The notes: generated by a model not told the origin, from the sequence alone. DNA of 64,000 nucleotides from Fistularia commersonii (GCA_037954325.1 JBBMNZ010000028.1:8704501-8768500), one strand, 5' to 3'; counted from the first letter of the stretch, positions 1 to 11,576 are shown. Translations and numbers: made by a program.

Positions 1-256
1 TTTAGCTTTCAATTCAAGAGATATTAGTTGTAGGAAAAGAGACGTTATTGTTATTTAAGAAGTTTTAAGTCTACATTTCAGGAAGTTTTGCTGTAAAAGA
101 GAATTATACACTAATTTAAGAGGTTTTAGCACTATGTTTAACAGGTATCGCTGCAATATGAGAGGTTTTTTCTATTGGAAAAGGGGTTTTAGCTCTATAT
201 TAGAGAGTATTTTCTCTCAGTTTACAAGGTTTTGCTCAGAGCTTAAGCGGTTTAAC
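1..256. repeat. Degenerate ~22-bp AT-rich tandem array (minisatellite-like)
   Basis: Variants of one word recur about ten times: 'aagaagttttaagtctac', 'aggaagttttgctgt', 'aagaggttttagcactat', 'aggttttttctattgg', 'gggttttagctctatatt', 'aaggttttgctcagag', 'aagcggttt'. Spacing is roughly 20-25 bp. Units differ at several positions, so the array is old. It probably continues beyond the left window edge. A CA run follows directly. Confidence 0.5.
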
Positions 257-273
257 TACCAGACAGAAAAAGC

Positions 274-305
274 GCACACACACACACACACACACAAACA
301 CACAC
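274..305. repeat. (CA)n microsatellite
   Basis: A near-pure CA run with one 'aaa' interruption, directly after the degenerate array. Confidence 0.9.
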
Positions 306-1213
306 CAAATTAAAGCTCAAAGTCTGTACTTCAAACACATCATTTGGAATCAGCCTGGCGGCACGGCTCCCCTGTAAGAATGGAGTTCATGATGCAACTG
401 GTGCTTCCCGACAGACTTCCCTCTTGCTGGAAAATGGCTCCCCCCTTTTCTGTTTACATACTGAGAGAAGGAGGTAATTTCCACTGTCAAGAAACACAAT
501 CATTTCAACCCTCTCCTTTTTTGTTTTTATGTCCTAAAAAAGAACGTCACTTGAGTGTGTCACTCCAGACGGTCGCTAATATCCTTTCACTCATGCTACA
601 GCTGACACAGCTCGCGGCAAAGGTGACACATCGATGGCGATTTCCAAGCGTAATCTGTGATCTTCGGCGCAGCAAGTCAGCTGGGGGCGCTGTCGATGCA
701 GACATTTGGCTTTAGCTGTTTAGCTAACTGGTATAACCTCAATGTGTAAGTGTAGCTAATTCATGATACCGAAAATTCATGTCGACCATAAAGTGACTTA
801 TTATTGACTGTTCTTCTTTATATCGGCCATTAGAAATGACTTTTCTTCATGTCCTTCGAAGATGTTCCATCCAAACCAAAATATCTATATACAAAGGTAT
901 ACATGGAGGAATAGATTTAATCCTTAACCTTCAACCAAAATGTTTGTACACCCAAACTACTTGTAATAACAATAACTTTTTCTGTAAGAAATAGGGAAAA
1001 TGAATGAATGTGTTCCTGACTCTCCAAATAAAAGCTTCATTTGCTGTTTTAAATTCAGTGTAGAGCCCGGAAACTTCTTTCCAATGCTGATGAATCTGCT
1101 CTGTATCCAAAACGTCAGCCCCCTTCATCGCCTCTTTGTTCTGGAAAAGAGTCACGATCTCACCATTGCTTGTTATCAAGCCAAATCCAAAGACCAAACA
1201 ATTCACTCACACT
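306..1213. other. Unique stretch, no supportable gene
   Basis: The longest frame (344-715, 123 codons) has no recognisable domain, no splice support and ordinary composition. Nothing else is seen. Confidence 0.6.
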
Positions 1214-1333
1214 TTGTTACAACCTGGCCATCGTCTGCCACTTATCCTGCACTCAGGGTCACGGGGGATGTTGGAGCCTATCCCAGCTGTGACTGGGTGA
1301 GAGGCGGTGTACACCCTGGACTGGTCACCAGTC
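1214..1333 (-). mobile_element. (GATG)-tailed SINE-like repeat, 3' body fragment
   Basis: Contains 'cttatcctgcactcaggg', 'ggagcctatcccagctgt', 'gagaggcggtgtacaccctg' and 'gactggtcaccagtc'. This is the reverse complement of the widespread fish repeat whose body reads 'cagctgggataggctcc' and ends in (GATG)n. The tRNA-like head is missing. Confidence 0.7.
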
Positions 1334-1423
1334 TTTTTTGGAAATTAAAAATGCAAAAACCTATGAAATGCAAGACAAAATGCTGAAAACAAATGAGTTC
1401 AGCTGGGCAGCACCACAATGGAT

Positions 1424-1539
1424 GCTGCAGTATCTCGGCTAGCGGTTAGTAGACTGTTAGCGGCGAATTTGTTTGCTAACCGCTGCAGTATCTCAGCTAG
1501 CGGTTAGCAGACTGTTAGCGGTGAATTTGTTTGCTAATC
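1424..1539. repeat. Two-copy 58-bp tandem duplication
   Basis: Copy 1 (1424-1481) and copy 2 (1482-1539) both run from 'gctgcagtatctc' through 'agcggttag' and 'agactgttagcgg' to 'gaatttgtttgctaa'. They abut directly and differ at about four positions. The unit is rich in 'gctag/gctaa' words, which also recur near the right end of the window. Confidence 0.85.
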
Positions 1540-2330
1540 AACATTTTGCTCATGAACTAAGGCAATTTCTGTTCAGAAATTTTGTTTGAAAACCAATTTG
1601 TTCAGGAAGTAGTCAGTTTGCAAACTGAGATATCTGTGATGTCACATTTGCACGCCCATGTGTGTGTGTGTGTGTGTCTCTGTATGTGTGTGTGTATCAA
1701 ACATGGGTTTATTGCGATGGTTAAATAAAAACAACAATAATCATAATGAAAACAAACTGACTCCCAAACAGAGATGTTTTGGGTAAGTAATTCTGCACCG
1801 CTGAAGAAAAGCCGGGCCCAGCTGGACAGGATCATTTTAATAATCCATTTTAAATAATGATCTCGACAAAGTATCAGCAGTATTTGAATAAAAATCCTCA
1901 GAATAAAAATCAGATTGAAATTGAATCAGATGTCATAAGCGGTCCTAATTTAATATGTTTTTTTTTAAATGCAGAATTTGTTTCACACCCAGATTGAACA
2001 GGAAAAGTGAGGCAGATATAGATCCCCGCAGAATACTAAACACCGTCCCTTGTTCCAGGTTTTTTTCTTTAATGAAACTTTCCTGACCTTTTCGGACTGT
2101 AGTAGCTGTCTAACCTTTCTGCCACTGCTGCCAAACAAAATGTTGACTGTTAGGTTTGTGTTTCCGGTACAAGGGAGGAGAGAGGAAAAAATAAATAAAA
2201 ATAAATTATCAATGGACACTTGTCAGAAAGATTGGTTGGTAACATTAATAAAGGGGGAGGATCCAGGAGCAAGACGGTGGTGTCAATAAAGCAAATAGAC
2301 ACTCACTTGTGTACCTAATCTTTGCATGCA
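1540..2330. other. Unique stretch with a short TG run
   Basis: A (TG)n run lies at about 1659-1697. The overlapping 77-79 codon frames on both strands show no family signature. No gene is supported. Confidence 0.55.
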
Positions 2331-2347
2331 TGTCTGTGTGTGTGTGG

Positions 2348-2385
<38 letters not shown>

Positions 2386-2402
2386 GTGTCTGTGTGTATG
2401 CG
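2331..2402. repeat. (TG)n microsatellite
   Basis: An imperfect TG tract with ggtg and tatg interruptions. It is the sole source of the Cys/Val- and His/Thr-repeat frames on either strand. Confidence 0.9.
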
Positions 2403-2639
2403 TGAGGGAGAGATTACACCCTCTATTATGTACAGTCAGTGCAACCAACACAGTTAACAGTGGGTCTGTTGCAGTGAATATTGTTGTCATACCAATAATA
2501 ATCCAATAATCCCTGAGACATTTAAGTTTTTTGTTTTTTTTTTTTGTTTTTTCCATAGAACTGTTTTTGTAAAATCGTTATTATCGAGGTGTTGGCAATC
2601 TTTCAGAAATGAGTTGAAGCATTTATAGAGGTACTGGGG

Positions 2640-2835
2640 AGTCACATTGGACACGGGACCCCTGTGGAACGTCTTTCATTGGGAACAACGAAAAAAGTCA
2701 ACAGGAGCAGAATGGCAAAACCAGGCAGATAGCACGGAGACTGGATACTGAAAGGCCACCTGTTGGAATTGAATCAGGAGCCTTCTTGCTCAGATCTAGT
2801 AGCACTAAGCACTGCGTCAGCACGGAGCCAAACTT
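2640..2835 (-). mobile_element. SINE-like repeat, tRNA-like head portion, decayed
   Basis: 'ttggaattgaatcaggagcc', 'ttcttgctcagatctag' and 'agcactgcgtcagcacgg' match the reverse complement of the head of the fish tRNA-headed repeat, whose typical form is 'ggcacggtggcgcagtgg...agcaagaaggttc'. It is highly diverged. Confidence 0.4.
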
Positions 2836-3104
2836 CAGACAATCGGAGCAAATAAATCTTCACTGAACTTAGACATGCATCCATCATTGTCAGCTCCAAG
2901 GCCACCGTGACGCTAGCAGGTAGCAGATGTCTGACAAGTCGGGCCGTCTTTGTGACATTGCAGCCCGTTCATATCAGGTCTGAAATACCAAACAGGAAGA
3001 CATGAGTTTTGACCTCTGCATTTCTTGTCATCCCATGCACATGTGAGGGAATCCAGTCGCTACCTGCCCTGCTAACTAGCCAAACAAGTAGATACAGTAG
3101 CTCA

Positions 3105-4460
3105 TCATCAGGATGGAGCTCAAAGGTAGCTTCCATGACAGGTTACTGGCGCAGATAGCAAGGGTAGAAGAGTTGGCTATTGTGGACAACAAAGCAGCAG
3201 GTGCGGAGGTGCCTCGGAGAAGCATAGGAGAGTTTCTGGTTAGATTATTCAAAAGGATCTCTGAGAGTGGGAGGATGCCTGACAAATGGAAAAGAAGTGT
3301 GATGGTGCCCATTATTGAGAAAAAGATGGTCAGAATTGCAGTAACAGTAGAGGGATGAAGTTGATGAGCCATACAATGAAGTTATGGAACCAGGTAGTGA
3401 AACTGGACTGAGAGCAGAAGTCAAGATTGGTGAGAAGCAGGATGGGTTTATGCCTCTTAAGAGCTACTGACGCAGGATTTGCTTTTAGAATGCTGGTAGA
3501 AAAGTACACAGATGGTCAGAGGGAGCTACACTGTGTCTTTTAGACCTAGAGAAAGCATATGACAGGGGGGCCAAGAGAGGAACTATGGTATTGTATGGGG
3601 AAGTCTGGAGTAGAATAGAAGTATGTTAGACCGGGGCAGGACATGTATGCTAGCTGTGAGACAGTGTTGAGGTGTGACTCCATCAGGGATCAGCTCTAAG
3701 CCCCTTCTTGCTTGCAGTCGTGATGGACAGGCTGACAGATGAGGTCAGACAGAAATCTCTATGAACTATGACATTTGCAGATGACATCATGATCTGTCGT
3801 GAGGGCAGGGAGAGGGTGGAAGAAAATCCAGAGAGATGGAGGTATGCTCTGGAAAGGAGAGGAATGGAAGTTTAGCAACAGCAAGACATGTGTGTGAATG
3901 AAAGAGATCCAAGTGGAATGGTGAGGCGGAGGGAGTGGAGATGAAGAAAGTGGAGGATTTCAAGTACTTAGAGTCAACAGTCCAGAGCAATGCAGAGTGT
4001 GGAGAGAAGGTGAAGACATAATGAAAGGAAAGGTGAACAAAACACTTGTGAGACCCCCAACGCTGTATGGTTCGTAAACAGTAGAATTGAAGAAAAGACA
4101 AGAAGCAGAGCTGGAGGTAGCAGAGATGAAAATGTTATGGTCCTCTTTGGAAGTGAAGAGGATGGATAGGATCAGGAATGAGTCCATCAGATGGAGAGCA
4201 CATGTTAGATGTTTTGGAAAGAAGGTCAGAGAAGCCATACTGAGATGGTTCGGTCATGTACAAAAGGAAAGGGAATATACTGGTGGAAGGATGCTGAGGT
4301 TGGAGCTGGAAGCCAGGAGGCCTTGAGGAAGACCAAAGAGAGGATTTATGGATGGCATGAAAGAGGATATGAAGTTAGTTGGCGTGAGAGAACGGTTAGA
4401 TGGAGGAAGTTGATTTGCTGTGGCGACCCCTGAGGGGAGCAGCCGAAAGTAAAATAAAAG
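3105..4460 (+). mobile_element. RTE-type LINE, 5'-truncated and dead (reverse transcriptase remnant)
   Basis: A non-LTR retrotransposon remnant. Translated pieces in shifting frames follow a reverse transcriptase in order: 'DNKAAGAEVPRRSIGEF' and 'SGRMPDKWKRSVMVPI' (about 3180-3310), 'DLEKAYDR' (about 3543-3567), 'GSALSPFLLAVVMDRLTDEV' (about 3685-3745), an intact FADD catalytic box at 3774-3785, 'ERWRYALERRGMEV' (about 3833-3870), then 'KKRQEAELEVAEMKML' and 'REAILRWFGHVQKE' (4087-4270). The 3' end is 'gtggcgacccctgagggg' plus 'agcagccgaaag', the usual terminus of this fish family. The endonuclease is missing and many stops and frameshifts interrupt it. By recalled consensus it belongs to an Expander-like RTE group; the subfamily is uncertain. 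Confidence 0.85.
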
Positions 4461-5764
4461 GATTCAGTACATCTCCACCATGAACTGTTTAATCATGCGG
4501 CTCCGCTGTTGGGAAATAGAGATGAGTCCTAAGTCCCTCAGTGTCAGACGAGGTTGATTTTTATTCTTTAACAGACTGAAACGTCAGCGGTTTCCCAGCT
4601 CGACCTTCAGCCAAGGGCTTAATGAGAAACCCATCCCGGCGTACCGGAGATCCTTCTTTTCGTCCCCCCAGTCCAAGTCTGTGGTGGACGGAGGTGTTTT
4701 TAAAAAAATAAAACAAAATCAGTCTGGGAGTAAACGACAGGAGGGTTTGAAAATACAGCCTCCCCTAAATATGGATTGATGCTTTTATTTTGGCCTGTCA
4801 TGGTGTCTGGCTGGATGGAAGCAGATGTGCACGCAAGATGCACGATCTGTATGACAACAAGCTGGCAGAGCCTTTCGGGAAGGTGCATGTGTGTGTTTGT
4901 GTGTGATGCTGCCGACGTTGACATCAGTAAGGTTGCACTAGTGTATCAAAACACAATGTTGACGTAGAATGCTGCCAAGTTCATTTCTGAGAGGAAGTGT
5001 GGTGAGAGAAAGCCAGCCTGGGCTCTCGCCGAAAATGCCCTCATTTGGACGCAAACTCTTTTGGCATCAAACCGCTCAGGATTTCCTCAACAGGCACTGG
5101 AAACTTGACAACAAGTACATCACTGTATCTTCTGTCTAGACCCAAAAATAAACCATGAGTGTGAGTGTGTCATATTGTTTTCCAACACAGTTTTCCTATT
5201 TTCCATCCTCACCTATTTAATGGTGTTTTCGGAGGGATGGGGAGAGCACAGCGCCAGATAGGGGGAGTAAGGGGGGTGTCTTGTCTTATCATGAGGGTTA
5301 CACACTGTGGAAAGCGGTGAGGGTAGTAGTATTTGGAAACGTAAATCTGTTTAGATATGGTTTAAGTCCGCTGCGTGAAGAGGAGGCTGATTCCAACAAG
5401 GACTCTGGGCCTGAAGTTGAAGGAAGAATAGTTAAAACCCTAACTAACAATTGCGGCTTAATTGGTTTACAAGTTGTAATTTCCTTAGTTGAACACGGTA
5501 TTGGAACACGAGTGACGCCTGATAACATTCATTTCAATTATTCCTCAACACGACTCAAAGTATGAAGCAAGGCCAAATCAGAAAGTATTCATAAATGTAA
5601 CATTCATTCCTTTTTGTCTTGGTTTTCAAAATCAAGGCTTGTTTCCTTTTCTGTTAGATTGAGAGCAAGTGAGTTGGCATGTTAAAACAGAATTTAGAAA
5701 GACGACCAAAAGCCTGAATAGTTAAAACCTGAATTTGAAACGGGATTGGTTGTGTAAAATGTTT
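4461..5764. other. Unique stretch, no supportable gene
   Basis: Ordinary composition with no repeat recognised. The longest frame (5281-5565, 94 codons) has no known domain and no clear splice context. Confidence 0.55.
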
Positions 5765-5935
5765 TCATTCATTCATTAATCATTCGTTCATTTATTATCT
5801 ATACTGCTCATCCTGCACCCAGGGTTGCAGGGCACTGGAGCCAATCTAGCTCCAGGAGCCTATTGGACGAGAAGCAGGATTCAACATGGACCGTTCACCA
5901 GTTGATAGCCACTGTGCCACTGCAAAACACTTTAT
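5765..5935 (-). mobile_element. (GATG)-tailed SINE-like repeat, decayed
   Basis: Begins with CATT/ATCA words (the tail read backwards), then 'ctcatcctgcacccagggtt', 'ggagccaatctagctcc' and 'gaccgttcaccagttgatag'. These correspond to the repeat body in reverse orientation. Confidence 0.6.
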
Positions 5936-5982
5936 ATATATTTATATATATAACAATATAAAAATTACAAATAAATACATAA

Positions 5983-6055
5983 AGTAATTTCTGGACGATA
6001 AGCCACAACTTTTTTCACGTAAACAATGCTGTGGCTGATAAATGGACTTTTTTGT

Positions 6056-6086
<31 letters not shown>

Positions 6087-6288
6087 TGCTACAAGCTTCA
6101 CACCGCTAAAACATGTATCCTAGTCACACCGGACCGATGAAATGACCGAGAAATTCTGAGTCCGTTCAACTCTGACACCGAAGAAGACGACTTTGACGGT
6201 TTCAGTGCTCAGGAGGAAGCCCGGGATAGCGATTGGCTAGCCTGTGCGGCTTATATTGAGGTGCGCTCAATAGTCTGGAAATGACAGT

Positions 6289-6289
<1 letters not shown>
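5983..6289 (-). mobile_element. MITE-A copy 1 (inverted-repeat DNA element)
   Basis: The ends are inverted: 'gtaatttctggacgataagc' at the left and 'tagtctggaaatgacagt' at the right. The whole segment is the reverse complement of the element at 26138-26427, with high similarity. A (TG)n plus 17-G run (about 6053-6086) has expanded inside it where the other copy has a short C-rich stretch. The plus strand contains an open acidic stretch reading FNSDTEEDDFDGFSAQEEAR at about 6165-6225, possibly the tail of a lost transposase frame. A target duplication is unclear here. The superfamily is not assigned. Confidence 0.8.
6053..6086. repeat. (TG)n followed by a 17-G run
   Basis: A microsatellite expansion inside MITE-A copy 1; the second copy lacks it. 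The G run spans 6070-6086. Confidence 0.9.

Positions 6290-6290
<1 letters not shown>

Positions 6291-6342
<52 letters not shown>
6291..6342. repeat. (AT)n microsatellite
   Basis: Immediately follows the right end of MITE-A copy 1. Confidence 0.95.
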
Positions 6343-6345
<3 letters not shown>

Positions 6346-6837
6346 TTTAACATTTATTCATGCTTCAAGTGGGTCTTGATTTAACACGATGGGAGTAAAT
6401 CCTATTTTGTCTTCATATTAGTAAAATGACTCAGACGAAGGCAACAGTGTACGAGAGGCTGACAACATTTAAAGGACTAATGACACCAGACATGTATAAA
6501 TACACAAGTACTGTGTACTTATGCTGACCGCTCAACAAGCCAAGTCGGTGGACGGTTTGATTTTCTAAATCCGGGTGGGCATCATGTGCAGACTGATGTT
6601 CCAGTGCGACCCCACGGTGGACGGGGGGGATGGGAGGCCGAAAGAGAGAACCGCGGCTGACGCAGTCTTCACTCCTGCCCTCGGCCTCACCGCCTCCCGA
6701 GCACAAACTGTTCCGGACACTTGGGGGCGAAAAAAAAAAAAAAAGAGACATGAAAACAAACTCACCAAAATAGCACACTAACACACACAATGAGTAACAT
6801 TTTCAAAGGGGCATCAAACTGGATCAGCGTCAAGCTT

Positions 6838-6898
6838 GTGCACACACGCGCAGACACACACACGCACACACACAGACAGACACACACACACAAACAAA
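6838..6898. repeat. Imperfect (CA)n microsatellite
   Basis: CA run with cgcg and caga interruptions. Confidence 0.85.
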
Positions 6899-6999
6899 CC
6901 AACAGCCCCCCACCCAATTGGAGATGTAAAGCTCCTCGTCTAAAAGGCTAACAGTGAGTGACAACACCCCCCTGATTATTTCATCGCTGACTAAGGTGT

Positions 7000-7376
7000 G
7001 CTGAACACAGCGCCGGCTTCATGAGCAGAGGACTACTTTCCGCTTGTGCGGAGACTGCAGGGTCTTGTAGGGGTGAAACCCGAGGTTGTCGCTGCTTGTA
7101 AAAAAATAACACAACATGCCGATCATTTATTTCGCCACTGAGCAAAATAAACAAAACTACAAACTGTTCTGCTGCGTCGCTGCCAGCAAAACTGGTGAGA
7201 GCACCCGGTCCGGGAAGCTACATGTGACTGCCGCCATCTTTCGGGATATGCAGCGCAGCGTTGTGGCTCTGATGGGAGATGCAGCGGCGGAGTGTGAGCG
7301 GAGACAAGAGGTATTAGATGGTGATAAACCAGTTCTTAAAAGCATACAAGTCTGCTGGCTAACAGGGCTTGGTTGA
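7000..7376 (+). other. Unrecognised open frame in CpG-richer DNA, possible first exon
   Basis: An ATG at 7116 opens an 86-codon frame beginning MPIIYFATEQNKQNYKLFCC and later reading RDMQRSVVALMGDAAAECER. Two potential splice donors occur in it: 'actg|gtgagag' near 7193 and 'agag|gtatta' near 7312. The region is richer in CpG than its flanks. No protein family is recognised and no partner exon was found. It may be chance or a transposon 5' region. Confidence 0.15.
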
Positions 7377-8300
7377 TTTTTTTTTTTTTTTTTTTGTTTC
7401 TTTCCATAACATAATTCGTGGTTCATCTACAAATGTCAATAATTTACAGAAATATTGTTATTTATAATAATAGGTTGATTTTAACAATTTAATGCACTTC
7501 TCTGTGCAGCGCCAAGTGCATTAGCATTGCAGTACACAGTGGAAAATATGTGCACATAAATATACAGGTTCATGTATGTGGATAGCATTCACTACACCCG
7601 AAAAGCACCCTTCGATGCCACCGAGCAGGTATGTGACAAGAAGGTTGTCATCTTTATTTAAAATGGAGGAGGAAGGGAACTGGACAGTGGTGTTTCTGCC
7701 ATAAAGGCCAATAAAACCGATAAGAAAAATAATGGTAATCCAAATTAAACCATTAAATTAAACAAATTAAATAAGACCTTTAATAATTAGCCCTAAACAT
7801 CAGCTTTATCAACATATCGAACTGATCGGATGTAAACTGATCTTAAATTTCCGTCGCTCTGAGTCTTCCCGCAATATCTGTAAGTTCCGCCTCATCGTAT
7901 TAGAAGGTGAGAAAAACATAAAATTGAGATGTTTCTTTGATGCCGGCGTCCTCCCCGGTTACACGACAAGCCATGGCACGTTGTCATAATCACTTTCACA
8001 CCTACTTCTAGGTGTAAACAGACGCAGCTGCAGGGTAAACAACCACTGCACACATTAATTAGTCCATTGAAGATGTCAAGTCTGGCTGCCGGTGGATTTA
8101 TTTGTTTTTTTTTTTTCCTCTAATTCCCTCGGGCTTCTTAATGTGGCACCGAATGCATTTTGTCGCCACGTGCACTGCAATGTGAGATCTCCCAAACCAC
8201 AGCAGAGGAGGGAGCCGACAATTAGCGAACGCAGAGATGTTTGGTCTGATGGAAGGAGGAGAGGGGGAGAGAAAAAAAAAATTCAAACAAAAGCAGCTTT
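7377..8300. other. Unique stretch with a poly-T run
   Basis: Poly-T lies at about 7376-7396. The rest is AT-rich unique sequence with short frames only. Confidence 0.5.
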
Positions 8301-8304
8301 GTTC

Positions 8305-8412
8305 ATTATCTGCACGGCTCATCCTGCAGGGAGGTTCTCAGAGGCCCAGAGCCCATCAGCTGTCAATCACAGGGCGGCATAGAGAGACAGCCAGACATTC
8401 ACCCTGTCATTC
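8305..8412 (-). mobile_element. SINE-like repeat body fragment
   Basis: 'cggctcatcctgcaggg', 'cagctgtcaatcacaggg', 'gagacagccagacattc' and 'accctgtcattcatg' follow the order of the (GATG)-tailed repeat in reverse orientation. Confidence 0.6.
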
Positions 8413-8861
8413 ATGCTGGCAGACGAATAAGCGGCATCGGCAAAAGTTATTTTTTATCATGTAGGTTTTTCCAGACGGGAGGCTGGAAATGTTAATATCT
8501 GAAAATGGGTCCTAGAGTGATTCCATCTCAATATACCACCCTCATGTTTCCCTGAATGTTTACAACATGTATCTGAAACTGTTGTGCCGTAGCCTTGCCC
8601 CTCCCTTAACCTGCATGCCCTGACCGCCGCCGTCAAGAGAAACAATGGTGGATCAGGGTGTTTGTTTTCATCGCTTCAGTTTAACGCTCGTGCTCAATGT
8701 CTTCTTCTGTTCTTCTGTGCTTTTGGTGTATTTATCTGGCGACACCTACAGACCCGGGATGTAAATAACAGCACAATCCAGGGTTTTTGTGTCGACGCGC
8801 ATTTTTTGAGACAACGTAGTGTCGGTAGTGGTGCTGACTGGTGCTAACGGGGCCATCGAGA

Positions 8862-8975
8862 GCAACTAGGGGTTCGTCGTCTTGTCAAAGAATACTTCAG
8901 AATCTAACTACCAAACTTCTGACTGGTGGGGGGGGCAGCTTGCTCTACCAGCTGAGCCAGAGTTGCCCCGGCCCA
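8862..8975 (-). mobile_element. tRNA-like head repeat fragment
   Basis: 'aactaggggttcgtcg', 'ttgctctaccagctgagcc' and 'agttgcccc' match the reverse complement of the fish repeat head 'ggctcagttggtagagc'. It is a decayed SINE/L2-type unit, not a functional tRNA. Confidence 0.5.
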
Positions 8976-8984
8976 ATGTGGACA

Positions 8985-9115
8985 AGGCCTGAGAGTCTTC
9001 ATCGAACCCTTCTGACTGTCTGTGGGTCATGGGAGAAAGACAGACAATCTAGAGACAACCCAGACGGGAAACATGGAGAGAACCCAGATACTAACAGGAA
9101 AGAACATGAGGGAAG
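8985..9115 (-). mobile_element. SINE-like repeat fragment
   Basis: 'gactgtctgtgggtcatggg', 'gagaaagacagacaatc' and 'acatggagagaacccag' match the 'tttggactgtgggaggaa...gagaacccg' segment of the (GATG)-tailed repeat in reverse orientation. Confidence 0.55.
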
Positions 9116-9325
9116 CCTATTTGGTTTATATCATAAGAAATAAGAAATAAATAAAAACTCAAAAGGAGAATTGGCTTGATCTATGACAGATTCTTGGATG
9201 CTAGATTAAATTGTGGTAAATGGGGGTTCTGTGTGTTGCAAATACTTTTGATTAAATGAAAAAGATTTGGGGTTTTTAAGATGGTATCATACCTACACGA
9301 GGATTAAAAAATCTGAAGCCTTAGC

Positions 9326-10315
9326 ATCAGATAAGATAACTTTATTGATCCCCATTGGGGAAATTCCTTTGTTACAGCAGTGTAACAGTTATAATGTCAA
9401 AAATTAGAGACAATGGAATAAATATGAATTTAAATATAAATAGAGAGACATTAGAAGACAGAAGATAGCAAGACATCCGGGAATAAATAGACAGCTGGGG
9501 AGAACAACAACAGCAACAAGATCAGGGATAATAATGGACAGCATAATGGAACAGTAAGTGTGAAAAAATACACAACCAGAAGTAAACGACAATATAAATA
9601 GAGTGACAAAAGAGACGACAAGAATAAAACAAATAAACAAAAAAAAGGCAGGATGTGTGTGGGCTGAGCCCCAACAAGATTCAGAAAAGCAGCAGTTAGG
9701 GCATGACATGTGAATGTTGAGGCAATGAGGTTGGGGAAGCAGCACAGACGCACCTCAGGCTGGTCAGTGTTGTGTGCCGTCCAGACTGCTGTTGCACAGT
9801 CTGATGGCCGTGGGCACAAAGGAGCGTCTGAAGCGTTCAGTTCTGAACGGGGGTGGGATGAACCGTCGACTGAAGGAGCTGCCCATCAGCCACAGCTCGT
9901 CGTGCAGGGCGTGGGAAGGATTATCCGGGATAGCTCTCGGTTTGCGCTTCATCCTCCCCACTGCCACCCATTGAAGATGGTCCAGGTTCAGTCCCACCAC
10001 CGAGCGGGTGACTTTCCCACCACAGACAATCTTATTGAGTCTATTGATCTCACCAGTCCTGGCACACAACCACAAGCACACTATACCGAAGAAGAGTGCA
10101 CTGGCTACCACAGACTGGTAAAAGGTCTTGAGGAGCCCGCTAGACACCAAACAACCTCAGTCTGCTCATCCTGCTCTGATCCTTCCTGTAGAGTCCATCA
10201 GTCTTGTGTGTCCAGTCCAGTTTACTGTTAATGTGGAGCCCGAGGTACTCGTAGGAGTCCACTATCTCCACCTCTTCACCCTGATGGTGATTGGTATCAT
10301 GTTTCTAACCGACGG
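9326..10315 (-). mobile_element. Rex1/Babar-like LINE, 3' half, dead
   Basis: Read on the minus strand, the element covers the distal reverse transcriptase and the C-terminal region. The pieces are 'GEEVEIVDSYEYLGLHINSK' and 'KLDWTHKTDGLYRKDQSRM' (about 10295-10180), then 'LLKTFYQSVVASALFFGIVC' (about 10150-10080), 'LMGSSFSRRFIPPPFRTER' and 'FRRSFVPTAIRLCNSSLD' (about 9890-9780), followed by a stop and a 3' UTR ending in 'gatcaataaagttatctta'. A frameshift lies near 10150. It is 5'-truncated, and no RT catalytic box is present. Relative to the copy at 25341-27360 it lacks the MITE-A insertion, so it serves as the empty-site reference. Confidence 0.85.
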
Positions 10316-10319
10316 CTCG

Positions 10320-11547
10320 CAAGTTTGTACTTGATGGAACCACAACTTGTTCATATTTATGTGGAAAATAGGAATAAAAGGCATTTCAAAACATTAGTAT
10401 CCAAAAATGACTGCGTTGAAGTGTAATTAGCAGATAAGCAAGTAACCATCGTGGAAACTGTTTGTTGACTCCACTGTGTGAACAATGTTTTGTGGGTAAA
10501 TAAAGTGGAGCTGACCTAAAGCCGGCAGTCCCGCAACCACTGCATCAATCTCTGTCCCCGCCAGACATCCTCCCTTCCACCCGTCGGTATATAAATCATC
10601 TTCGTCGCATCGATCAAAACGAGTTGTGAGTCAGCCGTTCGTGATGGAAGTGTGACTGCTGGAGATTCGGAACCCCAGACCCGACCTTGTGCACTACCGG
10701 CTGCTACCGCCACGGTTATTGAACCTTGGCTAGTCACGGGTTTTGCAATTCCGGATTCACCCGTAAACTGATATCACTTATCCCAATACTTTACTCACAA
10801 GCAGTCGGCTCAGAAAAAAATAAATAAAATAAAGGTTAATTACACACATCTCATCAGAAACAGTAACCAAGGTGCGTGATATAGAAACTGCCTGGCAGCC
10901 CAATAACTTCCTGAAAGCCTTTTCGGGTGCGACGAGCCTGCGTTCACTTTGCTTGCTGTGCCAGAAGCAGCAATAACTCATTTCAAATGGGACAATTTGT
11001 CACGGCGGCCCCGCTCTGTGACACGCCTTCCAGAGATTTGTCGATTGCGTTTTGGGGAAATCTGAACCACGGGGCAGAGCAAAGATGAAGCTCTACGAGT
11101 CTTTTTGTTTTTTCTTTTTGTCCAGTAACTTTCTCAATGCTGTCAACTTGACAATGTAGCTGATATCTCAGACTGAAGTCAACACAAAGCAAAAGGAAAA
11201 AGACATGTTATGAAAACGATTTAATATCCTTTCATTACCCCAGAAAGTGTAATAAATCTGAAGTGAAAGGATAAAATAAGTATATCTCCAGAATCATTTA
11301 CAATATAAACAATATTAATATTTAGATGAATATACACTATATTATATATGAATCATTTACTATTATCCATTAATTAATAAAATAAGACTTGAATGCAGTC
11401 GTTATTCATGAGCTTCATTAAAATCATAGATGTCCTTTATGCCTGTATTATTAAAATGTGTATAAATAGGACTTATTTCTTATTAAAGCTTTTCTTCCAT
11501 TTGCAATGACCCATGATGTCAAATTTCAGAGCGCTAATATAACAACC
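10320..11547. other. Unique stretch with a CpG-richer patch
   Basis: The patch at about 10505-10760 holds a 73-codon minus-strand frame that includes VLIDATKMIYIPTGGREDVW. No family is recognised. The remaining sequence is AT-rich and unremarkable. Confidence 0.4.
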
Positions 11548-11576
11548 GTGTGTACGTGTGTGTGTGTGTGTGTGTA
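11548..11576. repeat. (TG)n microsatellite
   Basis: A short TG run about 120 bp left of the long CA tract. Confidence 0.9.

Noticed and set aside
9404..9819. Overlapping hydrophobic 113- and 122-codon minus frames (membrane-protein look)
   Set aside because: They are the A/T-rich 3' UTR of the Rex1-like LINE read in alternative phases. The hydrophobicity comes from T-rich codons.
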